Assembly: GCA_018340375.1 (NCBI GenBank)
Contig: JAFFJZ010000139.1
Coordinates: 22,523-86,522 of the forward strand
Origin: Gonatopus flavifemur
Lineage: Eukaryota > Arthropoda > Insecta > Hymenoptera > Dryinidae
Length of the DNA: 64,000 nt
Reading direction: 5' to 3'
The notes below the pieces were generated by a model. It made no database searches. It worked only from the letters and a program-made list of their open reading frames with translations, and was not told where the DNA came from. The translations under genes were made by a program, and so were the position numbers. Below, in pieces: positions 53,169 to 63,815 of this stretch. How positions within the stretch are numbered: position 1 is the stretch's first letter; every line of letters starts with the position of its first letter.

Positions 53169-54844
53169 GAACAGGGTGAACAATTTCTGTGTCATGTGTG
53201 GGTAGTGTATTCCCCAATCGAAGAAATTTATGTTTTCGGATCTAATGGAAAAAAAATATAACGAGTGCTTCGATATCGATAGCTACACATTCGACAAGAT
53301 TTGGACGCCTCAATCTATATGTTCCAGATGTCGCACTGCCCTTAATAAATCTGATAAACGAATATTTTCGAGGCCAATGATATGGAGAAAACCAACAGAT
53401 CATACTCCTGATTGGTACTTTTGTTTGACCAACGTGAAATGCTTCAATTTTGCCAATAGACACGCAATTTCCTACGCGTGCGTGACATCTGTCACTCCCC
53501 CCGTGTATATCAGCGCCAAAATCGATGGGAACGACAGTGAAGATGTAGATGATGAAGCCAACATTGATGAAATTCCCGTAGATAATATCACTTTCGATGC
53601 AGAGACGCCAGATCAAAGTTTGAATACTTCAGAAAGTGATGGTTTTAGTGAAAAAGAATCAGACATTGAGGACAATAAATTGAATCGAGAAAAGATGAAC
53701 CAAGACGAACTCAGTGACTTGTGCCGAGACTTAGGACTCTCAAAAGATAAATTTGAACTATTAGCATCCAGACTGAACGAAAAACAATTTTTGACTCCAG
53801 AAACGCGTGCAACACACTATCGTTCAAGAGAACGACCCTTTACAAAGTTTTTCTCGAAGTTGCCAAATTTAGTTTATTGCAATAATATCGAAGGTTTGGT
53901 CAAAGAATACAGCATAGAGTATACAGCTAGGGATTGGCGTCTGTTCATAGATTCTTCAAAAGAAGCTTAAAAGCTATCTTGCTTCACAACGGAAATGTCT
54001 ACGCTCCTTTATCAGTTGCTCATTCTGTCATACTAGATGGAAAGTACCATAACTTGAAATTATTATTGCAAAAACCAAAGTATGAGATTCATAACTGGCA
54101 AGTTTGTGGGGACTTGGAGATATTCACAATTTTGCTTGGGCAACAATCAGGATTCACATCATATCCATGCTTCATCTGTGAATGGAATAGTCGGGCTAGA
54201 GATGAACATTATGTTCGAAAAAATTGGCCGTTGAGAGAAAAATTGATTCCTGGTGAAAACAATATCGAAAGTCTGAATCTGATATCAAGAGGAAAAGTTC
54301 TCTTACCACCGTCACATAATCAATCAGGGCATAGCGAAGCAATTTGTCAAAGTAATGAGAAAAAGTGAAAGTGCTGCTTTTATGTACATTTTTCAAGTAT
54401 TACGTCATCTTTCTGAAGCGACAATAAAAGAGGGCGTATTCACAGGACCCGAAATAAGGACACTCTCAAAAAATGAGGGATTCGAGAAGCGAATGAATGA
54501 TAAAGAAACAGCAGCATGGTGCAGCTTTAGGAGGTCACAGGAGAATTTTTAGGGAACAATGAAGACCCGAGTATAAAAATATTGTGGCGAAGATGGTGAA
54601 TGATTACAAAGAAGTAGGATGTTTGATGAATCTCAAGCTTCACTTTCTTGAGTTTCACCTTGACTTCTTTCCAGAGAATCTTGGAGCATTTAGTGGAAAA
54701 CACGATGAAAGAATGCATCAAGACTTAGGTGAGTTTGAGAAAAGATTTCAAGGTATTTGGGGGAAGAATATGTTGGCAGAGCATTGCTGGTGTTCAAAAA
54801 GAGACACAACCGTGTCACATAAAAGGAGAGGTGTTAAGAGATAA
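53169..54844 (+). pseudogene. Transposon protein of a widespread but unnamed family, several breaks
   Basis: Order of segments: FCVMCG then an in-frame TAG at 53,203-53,205; a cysteine-rich segment (ICSRCRTALN, PMIWRKPTDH, WYFCLTNVKCF); an acidic linker; LSDLCRDLGLSKDKFELLASRL; ATHYRSRERPFTKFF; a frameshift near 53,950; LKAILLHNGN, APLSVAHSV, WQVCGDLEIFTILLGQQSGF and CFICEWNSRARDEHY; a frameshift near 54,345; EGVFTGPEIR; a break near 54,552; then FHLDFFPENLGAFSG, ERMHQDLGEFEKRFQGIW and MLAEHCWCSKRD. I recognise the block pattern from many uncharacterised animal proteins linked to transposons, and the CGDLE and RMHQD segments could hold catalytic acids. I will not name a superfamily. Its position inside matching inverted ends supports a transposase role. 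Confidence 0.6.
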
Positions 54845-55835
54845 TTTCTAGAGAGTAAACGTGAGCATTTTGAGCGGTGACACCACATTGTACTCTCAAA
54901 AAAATTGACTAAATTTTTCTTGGCTTGAAATACTCTTTATAGATTTGGAAATGATAGGCCATGATGTACAAATCGAGATCTGAAGTGGAAAGACAATTTT
55001 TGAAACGTGGAAATAGAGGCGTGCACAAGTGCGTTGACGTTCTAGCATGGTGACTTTCGGAAACCAAATCTCTGGCTCATCACCTGCCTATTCTAACCTG
55101 TCAGAAGAAAGTGAATATCGATCACGTAGATGTAGGAAAGATGCAATATGGGCCCAGTAAAGGAAATTAGGGGTGATTTCTATCCAAGTCATCTTGATTC
55201 ACAACGAACCGTTATGAAAACTTTAAACGTTTATTTGAGAACTGTATCTTGAAAATCGGTGGGAGCGTCAGCTCTGCCAACTTCCAATCAATTGCTTCGG
55301 TTTTTTTCAATTGTATTCGTGATATGGTCATCCAATGGAATACATACTGGGGTGCCGAAATATTAATATTTACGTTTCTCTTAAGTCACGAAGTTTGGGG
55401 TGAAAATCCTACGTTTTTCTTCAGATCGATGCCATTTCGTAAAAAAGCATATCTTTCAAAAGCGATACGTATTTCACTACATTTTGGGTGACAAAAACCA
55501 ATCATTTTTGGTGCATTGTTTTGGTTCGATCTTGGACTGGGTTATTTCTCCCACCGAACGACCATGAATTTCCGCAGGGCACCGATCAATTGCCTGTCAG
55601 GCTACCATATTTGCAGGAGAAAATTGAACAAAGATGTTATTCTGAACTTCAATAGTAGCATAACACCTTCCTGCATTTCAATTTGAATGGCGGCTTTTCA
55701 TTATTCACAAACAAAAATCTTAGAAATTGGCGTTTTTGGAGGGATCACTCTAGTCTTGTCCTTTAAAGCTGACTCTTATGACGAGCAAGAGTGAATCGTT
55801 TATATTGAGGTTGAACAGATTTTGGAAGACAGAGG
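54845..55835. other. 3' non-coding part of the unclassified element
   Basis: No recognisable protein is seen. An 80-codon frame at 55,249-55,491 has no features I can place. Confidence 0.35.
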
Positions 55836-56340
55836 ATTCGAAAAAAAACATTTGACCTGCAGATAACCTCTATACGACCCGCAGATATCAGGTTGATTGG
55901 ATTATAAGAATTTATAAAGATTCAAAATTTCCCGGCCGTTCAGGATCCGGGATTGAGTAAAATGATATCCTTTGATGTGAAGATGTTTGTCCTCAATTTG
56001 ACCTTGATTCTGATGTGATGGGGGCATATAGTCCCCGAAATTGTGATCTGCGACCGCAAAAACATAGAAGTCAACTAATCCAAGACCCTGCCTAGCTAAT
56101 TTCAGAGAAGACATTCAAAAACAGGATTTTACCTACATATGACCTCAATATGACCTCCATATGACCTGAAAATACTACTTTTATTTGAATGTAAAAGTGT
56201 ATACGGATGTAAAATTTCCCGCTGGTTCGGAATCCGGGGCCAAGAAAATTAAATCTTTTGATTTGATCTTGATTCTGAAGTGATGGGGTCATATCGACCC
56301 CAGAATCGTGATCTCCGATCCCCGAAACCTACAGGTACTC
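55835..56340. repeat. Right sub-terminal repeats (two units) of the unclassified element
   Basis: Inverted copies of the left units, with TTGACCTTGATTCTGATGTG, GATCTGCGACC and ATATGACCTCCATATGACC phrases. Confidence 0.75.
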
Positions 56341-56383
56341 ACCTCTGTTCTGGTGTTCCAGCACAGATCAAATGTTGACCTGT

Positions 56384-56530
56384 GTAATTGTAGATCGTTT
56401 TTTCGTTTCTATTAGATTCTCTCCAGCCAATACTTGCATTTCTGTCAATCGCGATATCAAATCATAGGCATATGAATTGAATGTGCTTGATTTTCCTTCT
56501 GGAGGGAAGAAGTTGGAATTCGTGCCAATC
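56384..56530 (-). pseudogene. Downstream piece of the gypsy integrase gene, split by Transib-A copy 3
   Basis: Read leftwards from 56,530, this continues the gene at 61,355-62,262 once Transib-A copy 3 and one CAATC are removed. A segment reading LISRLTEMQVLAGENLIE matches the region that follows the integrase core in Ty3/gypsy polyproteins. It is in a shifted frame and ends at the right terminus of the unclassified element. Confidence 0.65.
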
Positions 56531-57109
56531 CACAGTGGGCCAGAAATCTAGTTGCGTGGCCAAAAACGATTCTTTTTCAAATTGATTGAAATTAAATATA
56601 AACATCATAATTTGTTTCCATATACTTTGACACACTGAATCACAAAATATTGTTACTTTTGGTAGCTTAGGTCCCTCATAAAGGGCATTTTTATTTCAAA
56701 TTTATGTTGAAAAATGAATGCATTGAGTTTATACATGCTCCGAACTCAATATCATTTCTCTAGACATTGCAGCAGTGCATATTTATCTTGTAATTGCATA
56801 ATTCTGATGATATTTGTAAAGAAATAACATTTTCCATGCTATATTTTTAGTCTAATCATTTCAGTTTGTCTCATTTCATTGGGTTTTACTGCACTTCTGT
56901 ACCTTTGAATTGAACCTTCCCCGAGCTTCCACTTCCAAATAAACAGAATGATATACCAAACTTTTCGTGAAAGAGTTCTCAACACTGTGGATATGCCCCT
57001 TTTTGCCCGTTTTCATTCAGAAGTCAGAAAAATCGTATTTAATGTGAATGAAAACTCGTTACGTCAATGGGACAAATATTTGAACAAGTGGTAAAAATTG
57101 AAAATTTCA

Positions 57110-57300
57110 TTAGAACCGTCTGGATTCTTGTGTACAGAGGTTTTTAGGGTTGCTGATTATGAATCTGAGGTCAGATTTTGCAAATTCAAGATGGCGGATC
57201 CAATATGGCGGAATAAAATTTGAAAATTCATCAAATTTTCTTAACCCCATAAACACCAATTGTTGCCGTTTTAATGGACCATCAATGGTCCAACGATGCT
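57110..57300. repeat. Left sub-terminal repeat of Transib-A copy 3
   Basis: Same unit as at 6,813-7,000, with ATGGCGGATCCAATATGGCG. Confidence 0.7.
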
Positions 57301-57955
57301 GATAGCGGCCCTTTAATGGTCCTTTGAAACGCCAGTATTTGTGTGTGTTGGGAAGGTTCATCGCTAGTGTTGCCGCGAGCCGCAAAACGAGCCGTAACGA
57401 GCTTTAGATTTCAACTGGATTCAAATAGGACTATGAGACGTGAAAATTGTCTGAATACTTGGTTGGATGGTCCTATAGTCTCATTCAAAAGTTCATATAA
57501 ACTCGTAGTTCTGTAATTTGAATTTGCAACCGATTTCTACATCCAACAGCATAGGTCCAGCTCGAGTATAGATTGATTTAAAACTTTTTTCAATAAAGAT
57601 ATATCACAATTTGAACCTTCAAATTCAGTTGAAGGTCTGATAAATTGGATTTTGGGGCAATTTCGTTGACTAAAGAGCAGGTCACTTTGGATTCAGATAA
57701 TTCAAAACCTGGAATTCGTTACGGCTTATTTTGCGGCTCGCGGCAACATTACTCTTCGCTTATGATTCTGATGCGTTATATGCTATACAAAGATTATCGG
57801 AGAAGTTCGGTTAATGGCACTTAGTTTATCACGTGACCCTCATCTTTCAGGATAAAGTGAGCATTTCATCAATATTCAGTCTTTTTCATTTTTGTAAGAG
57901 TCGATTCAATTTATAGCAGCTGGTGAATGTGGAAGTTTCGTTCCATGTGCATAGA

Positions 57956-60107
57956 ATGAAATTCACCAAAAGAGAAATTCTTGAGTTGCTTTCAAATTCA
58001 CCAAAAAAAGATTCAGTTGTTACATACATATTAAATGAGCTCAATAAAAACGTAAGTGATTTTGATAAAAAAAAATATAGATTGTCTTGAGCTTGCATTA
58101 TCAACTATGAAAAGAAAACGGGATATAAAATTTGAGGCTGCAAATAGAATGACTGATAGATTTCTTTTGAAAAATAAAAAATGGCTTGATTCTGAATTTG
58201 TTTTACCTGATTTTATATTCAGATCCTCAGTAGCAGGTCCTGGTAGAAAATCTCTTGATTACACGGAGAAGTCTGATAGATCAAAAAGACGATATGTTTC
58301 AGCTATTAGTGCTGCCAATGCTAATGATCCACAAAGACTTCTATCGGCTGCACGTCATGCAGCTGATGTATCTGGACAAAATGATGTGAAGGTAATACTA
58401 AATGAAATAACAAAAAGTCCCTCTCGTGCTTCTAAGGTGATGAAATTAATGAATATGGCACCGTCTTCAATTATAAAGAAAACTCCTTTAGAAGCTCTGG
58501 TTTTTCTATTAGATCAATCTTTATCAAAGGAGACATACAATGCTATACGTCAAGAATCTAAGAATTGCGGAGCTGACATATGGCCAGCTTACAATAACTT
58601 AAGAGAAACTAAGAATATTTTGAGACCACCAAAAGATGACATTCTGATAAATGAACATATACCACAGGTTTCCGTTCAATCACTATTGAACCATACAAGT
58701 AAACGAATAGTCGAAATGCAAGAAGAAGTTTTACTGAGAGTGATGGATACATATGCATTAACAGAATCAGAATTTGTTTTAACATGTTCTTGGGGATTCG
58801 ATGGTAGCAGTGGTCATTCAAGGTATAAGCAACGTTTTAATATTGGTTCAGATAATGTCGGCTCAAATGATGAAAATATTTTTGCAACCACACTGATTCC
58901 TTTACAATTAACATGCCGAAATGGAGAGGTAATTTGGTACAATAATGCTTTACAATCTCCAAGATTTTGTCGTCCTATTAAATTAGAATTTATCAAAGAA
59001 TCAGCGGAAGTGATTCTGTCCCAAAAATTGGAAATTCAAAATCAGATTGATCAATTAAATACCTTGAGTATCGTGATGAGCAGTGACCATGAAATGAGAA
59101 TCCATTTTTCTATGCATTTAACTTTGATTGATGGAAAGGTATTGCAAATCTTAACAAACACCAAATCCTCACAGAGCTGCCCTATTTGCAAATCTACTCC
59201 AAAACAATTTAATATTATAGAGAATATTCTTGGGCAAACAAACACTTTTCTTCCTGATCAGAACTCACTTCAGTATGGTGTGAGTCCGTTACATGCATGG
59301 ATTAGATTGTTCGAATGTTGTTTGCACATAGCCTATCGGATGAATGTGAAAAAGTGGCAGCTCAGAACTTATGAGCAGAAAAAGCTGTTTGCAGAACAAA
59401 AAGCTCAAATACAAAAATCCTTACATGATAAATTAGGTCTAATAGTCGATAAACCAAAATCAGGTGGTAGTGGTAGTACTAACGATGAAAACACGGCGCG
59501 TAGAGCATTCCAAAATGCAGATGTTTTCGCTGACTGCTTGAACATTGATTATCAGTTGGTGCATAACTTTAAAATTATTCTCATTTTTCTTTCTTGCCAA
59601 CTCCCTGTCAACGTAAAAAAATTCCAAGAGTTCTGTATGGATACAGCGAAATTATATATTCCTCTCTATCCATGGTACCCTATGCCATCCACAGTTCATA
59701 AGATATTAGTTCATGCTGGAGACATAATGAAATACTGTGTTCTACCAGTAGGTATGTTTGGAGAAGAGGCATCTGAATCTCGTAATAAAGACTATAAAAG
59801 TTTTAGACTCAACCATAGTAAACATTGTAGCAGGGAAGCGAATTTGGAAGATTTGTTTTATCGCATAATGGATTCCTCTGATCCAATTGTATCCAACATG
59901 AGTATCATATCTCGAATTCGCAGAAGGAAACGATTGCCATTATCAGTGGAAGTCAGACAGCTACTTTCGATAGATGACAGAGATAGTGATGATGATGATA
60001 ATGATGAGTGCAAAACAGGAGATGTGGAACAGACTGAATTTAATTTTTTCGATGAATTGTTAGATGGGGTAGAATTATCTGATGAAGAAATCAGTGATAA
60101 TGATTGA
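57956..60107 (+). pseudogene. Transib-A transposase, copy 3, one frameshift near the N-terminus
   Basis: The ATG at 57,956 matches the start used in copy 2. The frame is lost in a run of nine A near 58,067-58,075 (eight in copy 2). From about 58,056 to the stop at 60,107 the frame is uninterrupted and holds all catalytic and zinc-binding residues (GFDGSSGHS, LIDGK, CPIC, VHKILVH, EEASESRNKD) and the acidic tail. So a single base separates this copy from a full-length product. GTAAGT just before the A-run could act as a splice donor, but no matching acceptor is evident. Confidence 0.88.
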
Positions 60108-60704
60108 ATAAATATTAATCATAAATGATTGAAAAATGTTAACAAAACCATAAAAAAAACAAAAAAAAAGACAAACATTAAAAAAAGACAAAAAAAAATA
60201 CAAAAAATAAGTGATAGAAAAAATACAAAAAAAAGTAAATAAAAAAAATACGGGATGTAAATTCGGACTAGGAGCCTCCTTGTGGCACATCCTGGGTGCA
60301 TAACTGCAGCGAATCTTAGCCGTGAATCAAGTTGTATAACTGAATTGCCGTTGCTTCAAAAAAGTAAAGTGTGTGTATTTGGAAGGTATCTTATAGAATT
60401 TTTTCTGTAAGAAAAAGACAACTTTCGACGAAAAATTCATTGATAATTCGTAATTAGCAGCCTAAAAAACTCTAAATGACATTGTTCTCGCACACTTCAT
60501 GAATTTCAATAATTTTGGATATCATATCGATTCCATCATCTTGAATTCCAAATTTTGTACCTAATGTGTAGAATTCACAACCTTGGCCACCACCAAACAA
60601 AGGATTTCATTTCAAATCTTCGGAAATCATGTAGGTCCCACAATTTTAAATGAGGAATTTTGACATCGAATTCGAAGCCAGCGATCCCAAAAACCTCTTA
60701 GTGA

Positions 60705-60928
60705 CACAGTAAAAAATTTTTCGTCATTGTGTAAAGTGTTAAAATTTGTGTGTCAAATATTCCACATTTGCGAGTGTTGATTCAACACCATCATTGTGTT
60801 AACACAAATGGATTCAACACAATCGTTTGTGTCAACACAACGATTGTGTTGAATCAACACTCTAGAATGTTAAATATTCAACACACAAATTTTAACACTT
60901 TACACAATGACGAAAAATTTTTACTGTG
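60705..60928. repeat. Foldback MITE carried by Transib-A copy 3
   Basis: Same unit as at 10,402 and 42,496; 224 bp, one base shorter in the right-hand T/A run. Confidence 0.85.
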
Positions 60929-60939
60929 GAAGAGCCAAA

Positions 60940-61335
60940 GGAATTCAATGGATTTGAAAATGAAAATCCGTCGTGTTGGAACCGCTATATGGAATTTTTC
61001 AAATTTGAATACAGTTTCGAAATCAGTGACCTTGAAAACCCCTCAGGAAAAAATTTCCAGGAACTTCGGTGAATTTGAGCATTTAAACTCGCCATATCCA
61101 ATCAGTCATGTTGAATTCCTGAAATCTGGCAACAGATCCGTGATCAGCGACCTGAAACCCCTGGAAAAGAATTTTCAAGGAATTCGGAGAATTTCAACAT
61201 TTGAGCCCGCCATATTGGATTCGCCATGTTGAATTTTCCCAATCGACTGTAGATTCGGAATCAGCGAACTCAAAAACTCTTATATGCCAGGTTTAGAACA
61301 ATTCCGACGACATTTTTAATTTTGGCCACTTTTCC
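60940..61335. repeat. Right sub-terminal repeat array of Transib-A copy 3
   Basis: Three units as in 10,640-11,035, with small deletions (for example GCGACCTGAAACC where copy 1 has GCGACCCTGGAAACC). Confidence 0.7.
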
Positions 61336-61354
61336 AGCTACCTGGCCCACTGTG

Positions 61355-62262
61355 CAATCTTCCAAAAACTAATTCGAAAGGTGTGGAGCTACTGGCTTCA
61401 TGTACTGGAGTATTGTATGAGAACATGGCGAAGGGTACTATTCTATCCCAGTCGTCAAAATGAGACAAATAATGACTGATGTATTCGCTTGAAACGATAT
61501 GGCTTCTCTCCAAACTACCATCCGTTTGAGGCATATATCCAGATGTAGTTGAATGTTTAATTTTGAATGTCTTGACGATTTGTTTGAAAAGTTTATTCAT
61601 GAAACTGGTTCCCTTATCAGTTAGAATAGCTAACGGCGTTCCAAACTGTGAGATTAAATGATCCACCATAGCGTGAGCTACGGTTTAAGCTTTGATATCT
61701 GGTATAGGAACAGCTATGCAATACTTGGTCGAATTATCTTGCATGGTTCAAATGTGTGTGTTTCCGCTAGAAGTTACAGGTACTTCCCCTACTGTATCTA
61801 GTGAGACCTTTGCGAATGCTTCCATGGGAGTATCGGTTATAACCATTGGCTCCCTGGTTTTCGTTGTTATCAATTTTTCATTTTGGCAACTATTGCATTT
61901 TCGAATAAAATTTTGAATATCGTTCCTCATCTCTGTCCAATGGAATTCTTCACGCATTGTGCGATACGTTCCATTGATTCCTTCGTGTCCACCTATCAAA
62001 CTTCCGTGGTATTCAGCAATTATACCGAAACGGAGTTCCTCGTAGGGTATCTCGACTTTACCGTGGCAGATTGTAATTCCCACATCATCTCGCTCGAAAA
62101 TGTCCATTATTATTGCCATTAACGTGCCCTGAGAGATGACATCGATGAAATCTTCGTCCTCGAAATCCTGAACATCTTTACGTTCAAGCAACGATACTTT
62201 CCTCAAATTTTCCAGAGTGAAAACCTGGTGAGCGTTGGCACTAATCATGATGGATGAGCTAT
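61355..62262 (-). pseudogene. Ty3/gypsy integrase gene fragment
   Basis: Read leftwards: an H-x3-H ... C-x2-C zinc-binding N-terminal domain (GGHEGINGTYR ... KCNSCQNEK), then an integrase core with SLDTVGEV (first Asp), LTDKGTSFM (second Asp; the usual Asn is Lys) and GSLERSH (Glu). A frameshift after SSGNTHI near 61,750 and a stop near 61,684 break it. Transib-A copy 3 then interrupts it after TPFELVFGRL. Upstream reverse transcriptase and protease are absent, so the copy is truncated at about 62,262. Integrase inserts LTR-element DNA (family knowledge). The fragment is inactive. Confidence 0.82.
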
Positions 62263-62575
62263 TTATGAAATGAAGAAAGTAAGTGTAGTCTCAAAATCTG
62301 GGAAGAAAGATTCCATTGTTCACACCACCTTACCCATTGCCCATCACAATGCTCCACTATTAGAATCACGTGTATCCTCACTCGCTCCCTTAAGTCAAAA
62401 CATTGAGATGTACAATGAGACAAAATACTACGTTTTAAAGGGTGTGAGGGGGAGAGTACAGGGAGACAAAGTTGGAGTTTATGGTTCCTATGGGACCCCC
62501 TGCTAGCATAGACCCAATACAGCAGGCCATAACCCATGGTGAAGAGTCATCACTCGCCCTCCAGGGCCGGCGCGG
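62263..62575. other. No gene or repeat recognised
   Basis: Short overlapping frames on both strands; none resembles a known protein. It separates the gypsy fragment from two foldback units. Confidence 0.3.
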
Positions 62576-62577
62576 AT

Positions 62578-62708
62578 GGGGGCCAAATCAACGAAAAACC
62601 AAATCAACGAAACCGTTAGTTGGAAAGAATAAGACATCATACATCGCCCATCTCTTCCTTTCCAACTAATGGTTTCCTTGATTTATCCTTTCGATGATTC
62701 GGCCCCAC
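62578..62708. repeat. Foldback unit with GGGGCCAAATCAACGAAA arms
   Basis: GGGGGCCAAATCAACGAAAA on the left is the complement, with mismatches, of GATTTATCCTTTCGATGATTCGGCCCC on the right. The interior also pairs (CGTTAGTTGGAAAG / CTTTCCAACTAATGG). A one-sided relative is at about 50,655. Confidence 0.6.
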
Positions 62709-62717
62709 TCGCCAACG

Positions 62718-62868
62718 CAACGTTTTCTCTGTCTTCCTGTTCGTCCATTCGCATATGCGGGATAATGAAGGATAGTAGGTGGTGAGTTACTACCCGCTCA
62801 CTATCCTTCATTAACCTGCATATATCAATGCACGAAGAGAAAGACAGAGAAAAACGTTTCGCCGGCAC
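62718..62868. repeat. Long hairpin, about 150 bp
   Basis: CGTTTTCTCTGTCTTCCTGT and TAATGAAGGATAGTAGG pair with CACTATCCTTCATTAACC and GAAAGACAGAGAAAAACG. The stem is about 65 bp with internal mismatches. Confidence 0.65.
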
Positions 62869-62939
62869 TGTCTCCCTCAGAGTCATTCAACCTCCGAGAT
62901 TGCTCCATACGTCAGTGAATATTTTTGAATAAAGAGAAA

Positions 62940-63125
62940 AAGAGAATGATTTTGTGTCGGAACGTGACAAGATTCTCAACTGACAATCAGGAGTTGAGAG
63001 AAAATTCCCTTCACTGAATTTCTTCTTTATTGAGCTTGCGCAATACATATAGCAGCTCCTTCAGGCGCTCGGAGCGGCAGTATTAAAGTTACGTTGGCTC
63101 ACCGCCTCTATTTATACCAAGTTCT
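62940..63125 (-). promoter_or_regulatory. Possible LTR promoter and polyadenylation region
   Basis: On the minus strand a TATAAATAGAGGCGGTGAGC box near 63,118 is followed about 90 bp later by CAATAAAGAAGAAATTC near 63,033. This TATA-to-AATAAA spacing is like the R region of an LTR. It lies upstream, in the same orientation, of the gypsy fragment. No second LTR or primer-binding site is seen. Confidence 0.3.
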
Positions 63126-63720
63126 TAATGCGTGTTCGTACAATGAATAATTTGCTTCTGATTCCTTGTTAGGATAATTGTTATCCAACTCTCTCAGAAC
63201 ATTTTTCTGAGGAGATTGATTATAAGATGAATATGAATCTTTCTTTGTTCAATAATTCTCCAAATTCCACCCGACATACAAGTGGTACGATTTACAAAAC
63301 ATGAATTTGGTTCCTGAATCTCCATTTGAGGATGACCTATGATGTGGTTATAGAACTCCCGCGAAGAATTTTATACAGGCACTTTGTTAATCATGAAACA
63401 TGAAATATACTCAGTTTGAAAAAGGATCAAGAAAATGTATGGGCTCGTGATATGAAATAATCTTGTCAATGATCTTGTCAATCATGAAGACTTTTCCCCT
63501 CCCCATTTCCTCATACTCGAGTCCCCTTAAGAATATCATGGTGAATGATTTCCAAACACGTGATATGAATTACCATGTTGGGCATTGTTTTGGTGCTTTT
63601 GGGATTATGAAACAACTGACGACTGGAAATATCATCATATATCAACAAGTTGACATCATCAAACAATCACACAAACGAAAAATAAGTCATCAATATCCCA
63701 GTAGCACCAGAATGTTAATA
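63126..63720. other. No gene recognised
   Basis: AT-rich sequence. An 89-codon frame at 63,463-63,732 has no recognisable features. Confidence 0.3.
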
Positions 63721-63722
63721 CA

Positions 63723-63815
63723 CCTCAAGTAGCACAAAAGGTTAGAAATGCTAAGAACGTGTTTGGAAAATCCTATGAACATGTGTCGTACCTCCAAATG
63801 AGACTGTTTCGAATG
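63723..63815. repeat. CCCAAGTAGCACAA MITE, partial third copy
   Basis: CCTCAAGTAGCACAAAAGGT then TTAGAAATGCTAAGAACGTG and GAATGAGACTGTTTCG-like words match the ends of the MITEs at 39,733 and 41,186. The second end is not complete. Confidence 0.5.

Larger units (their letters stand above)
52157..56383 (+). mobile_element. Unclassified 4.2-kb DNA transposon with about 530-bp inverted termini
   Basis: ACAGGTCAACATTTGATCT at 52,157 is mirrored at 56,383, followed on both sides by GCTGGAACACCAGAACAGAG-like sequence. Each end then carries two direct copies of a roughly 250-bp unit (GTCGCAGATCACGATTC, GGTCAAATCAAGGTCAAAGA, TGACCTCATCAC), inverted between ends. A decayed protein gene fills the middle. 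Flanks (TGTATAAG left, GTAATTGT right) show no clear duplication. The left side abuts a MITE and the right side a gypsy fragment, so one end may lie beside a rearrangement. Confidence 0.65.
56531..61354 (+). mobile_element. Transib-A copy 3, complete, TSD CAATC
   Basis: It starts CACAGTGGGCCAG and ends CTGGCCCACTGTG. CAATC flanks it at 56,526-56,530 and 61,355-61,359. Length is 4,824 bp, plus orientation. It is almost identical to copy 1 throughout, differing by homopolymer-length changes and a few substitutions (for example AGGTTCATCGC against AGGTTCTTCGC). It is inserted in a gypsy integrase gene. Confidence 0.94.

Noticed and set aside
63463..63732. 89-codon frame as a small host gene
   Set aside because: No homology that I recognise, no splice or promoter context, and it runs into a MITE end.
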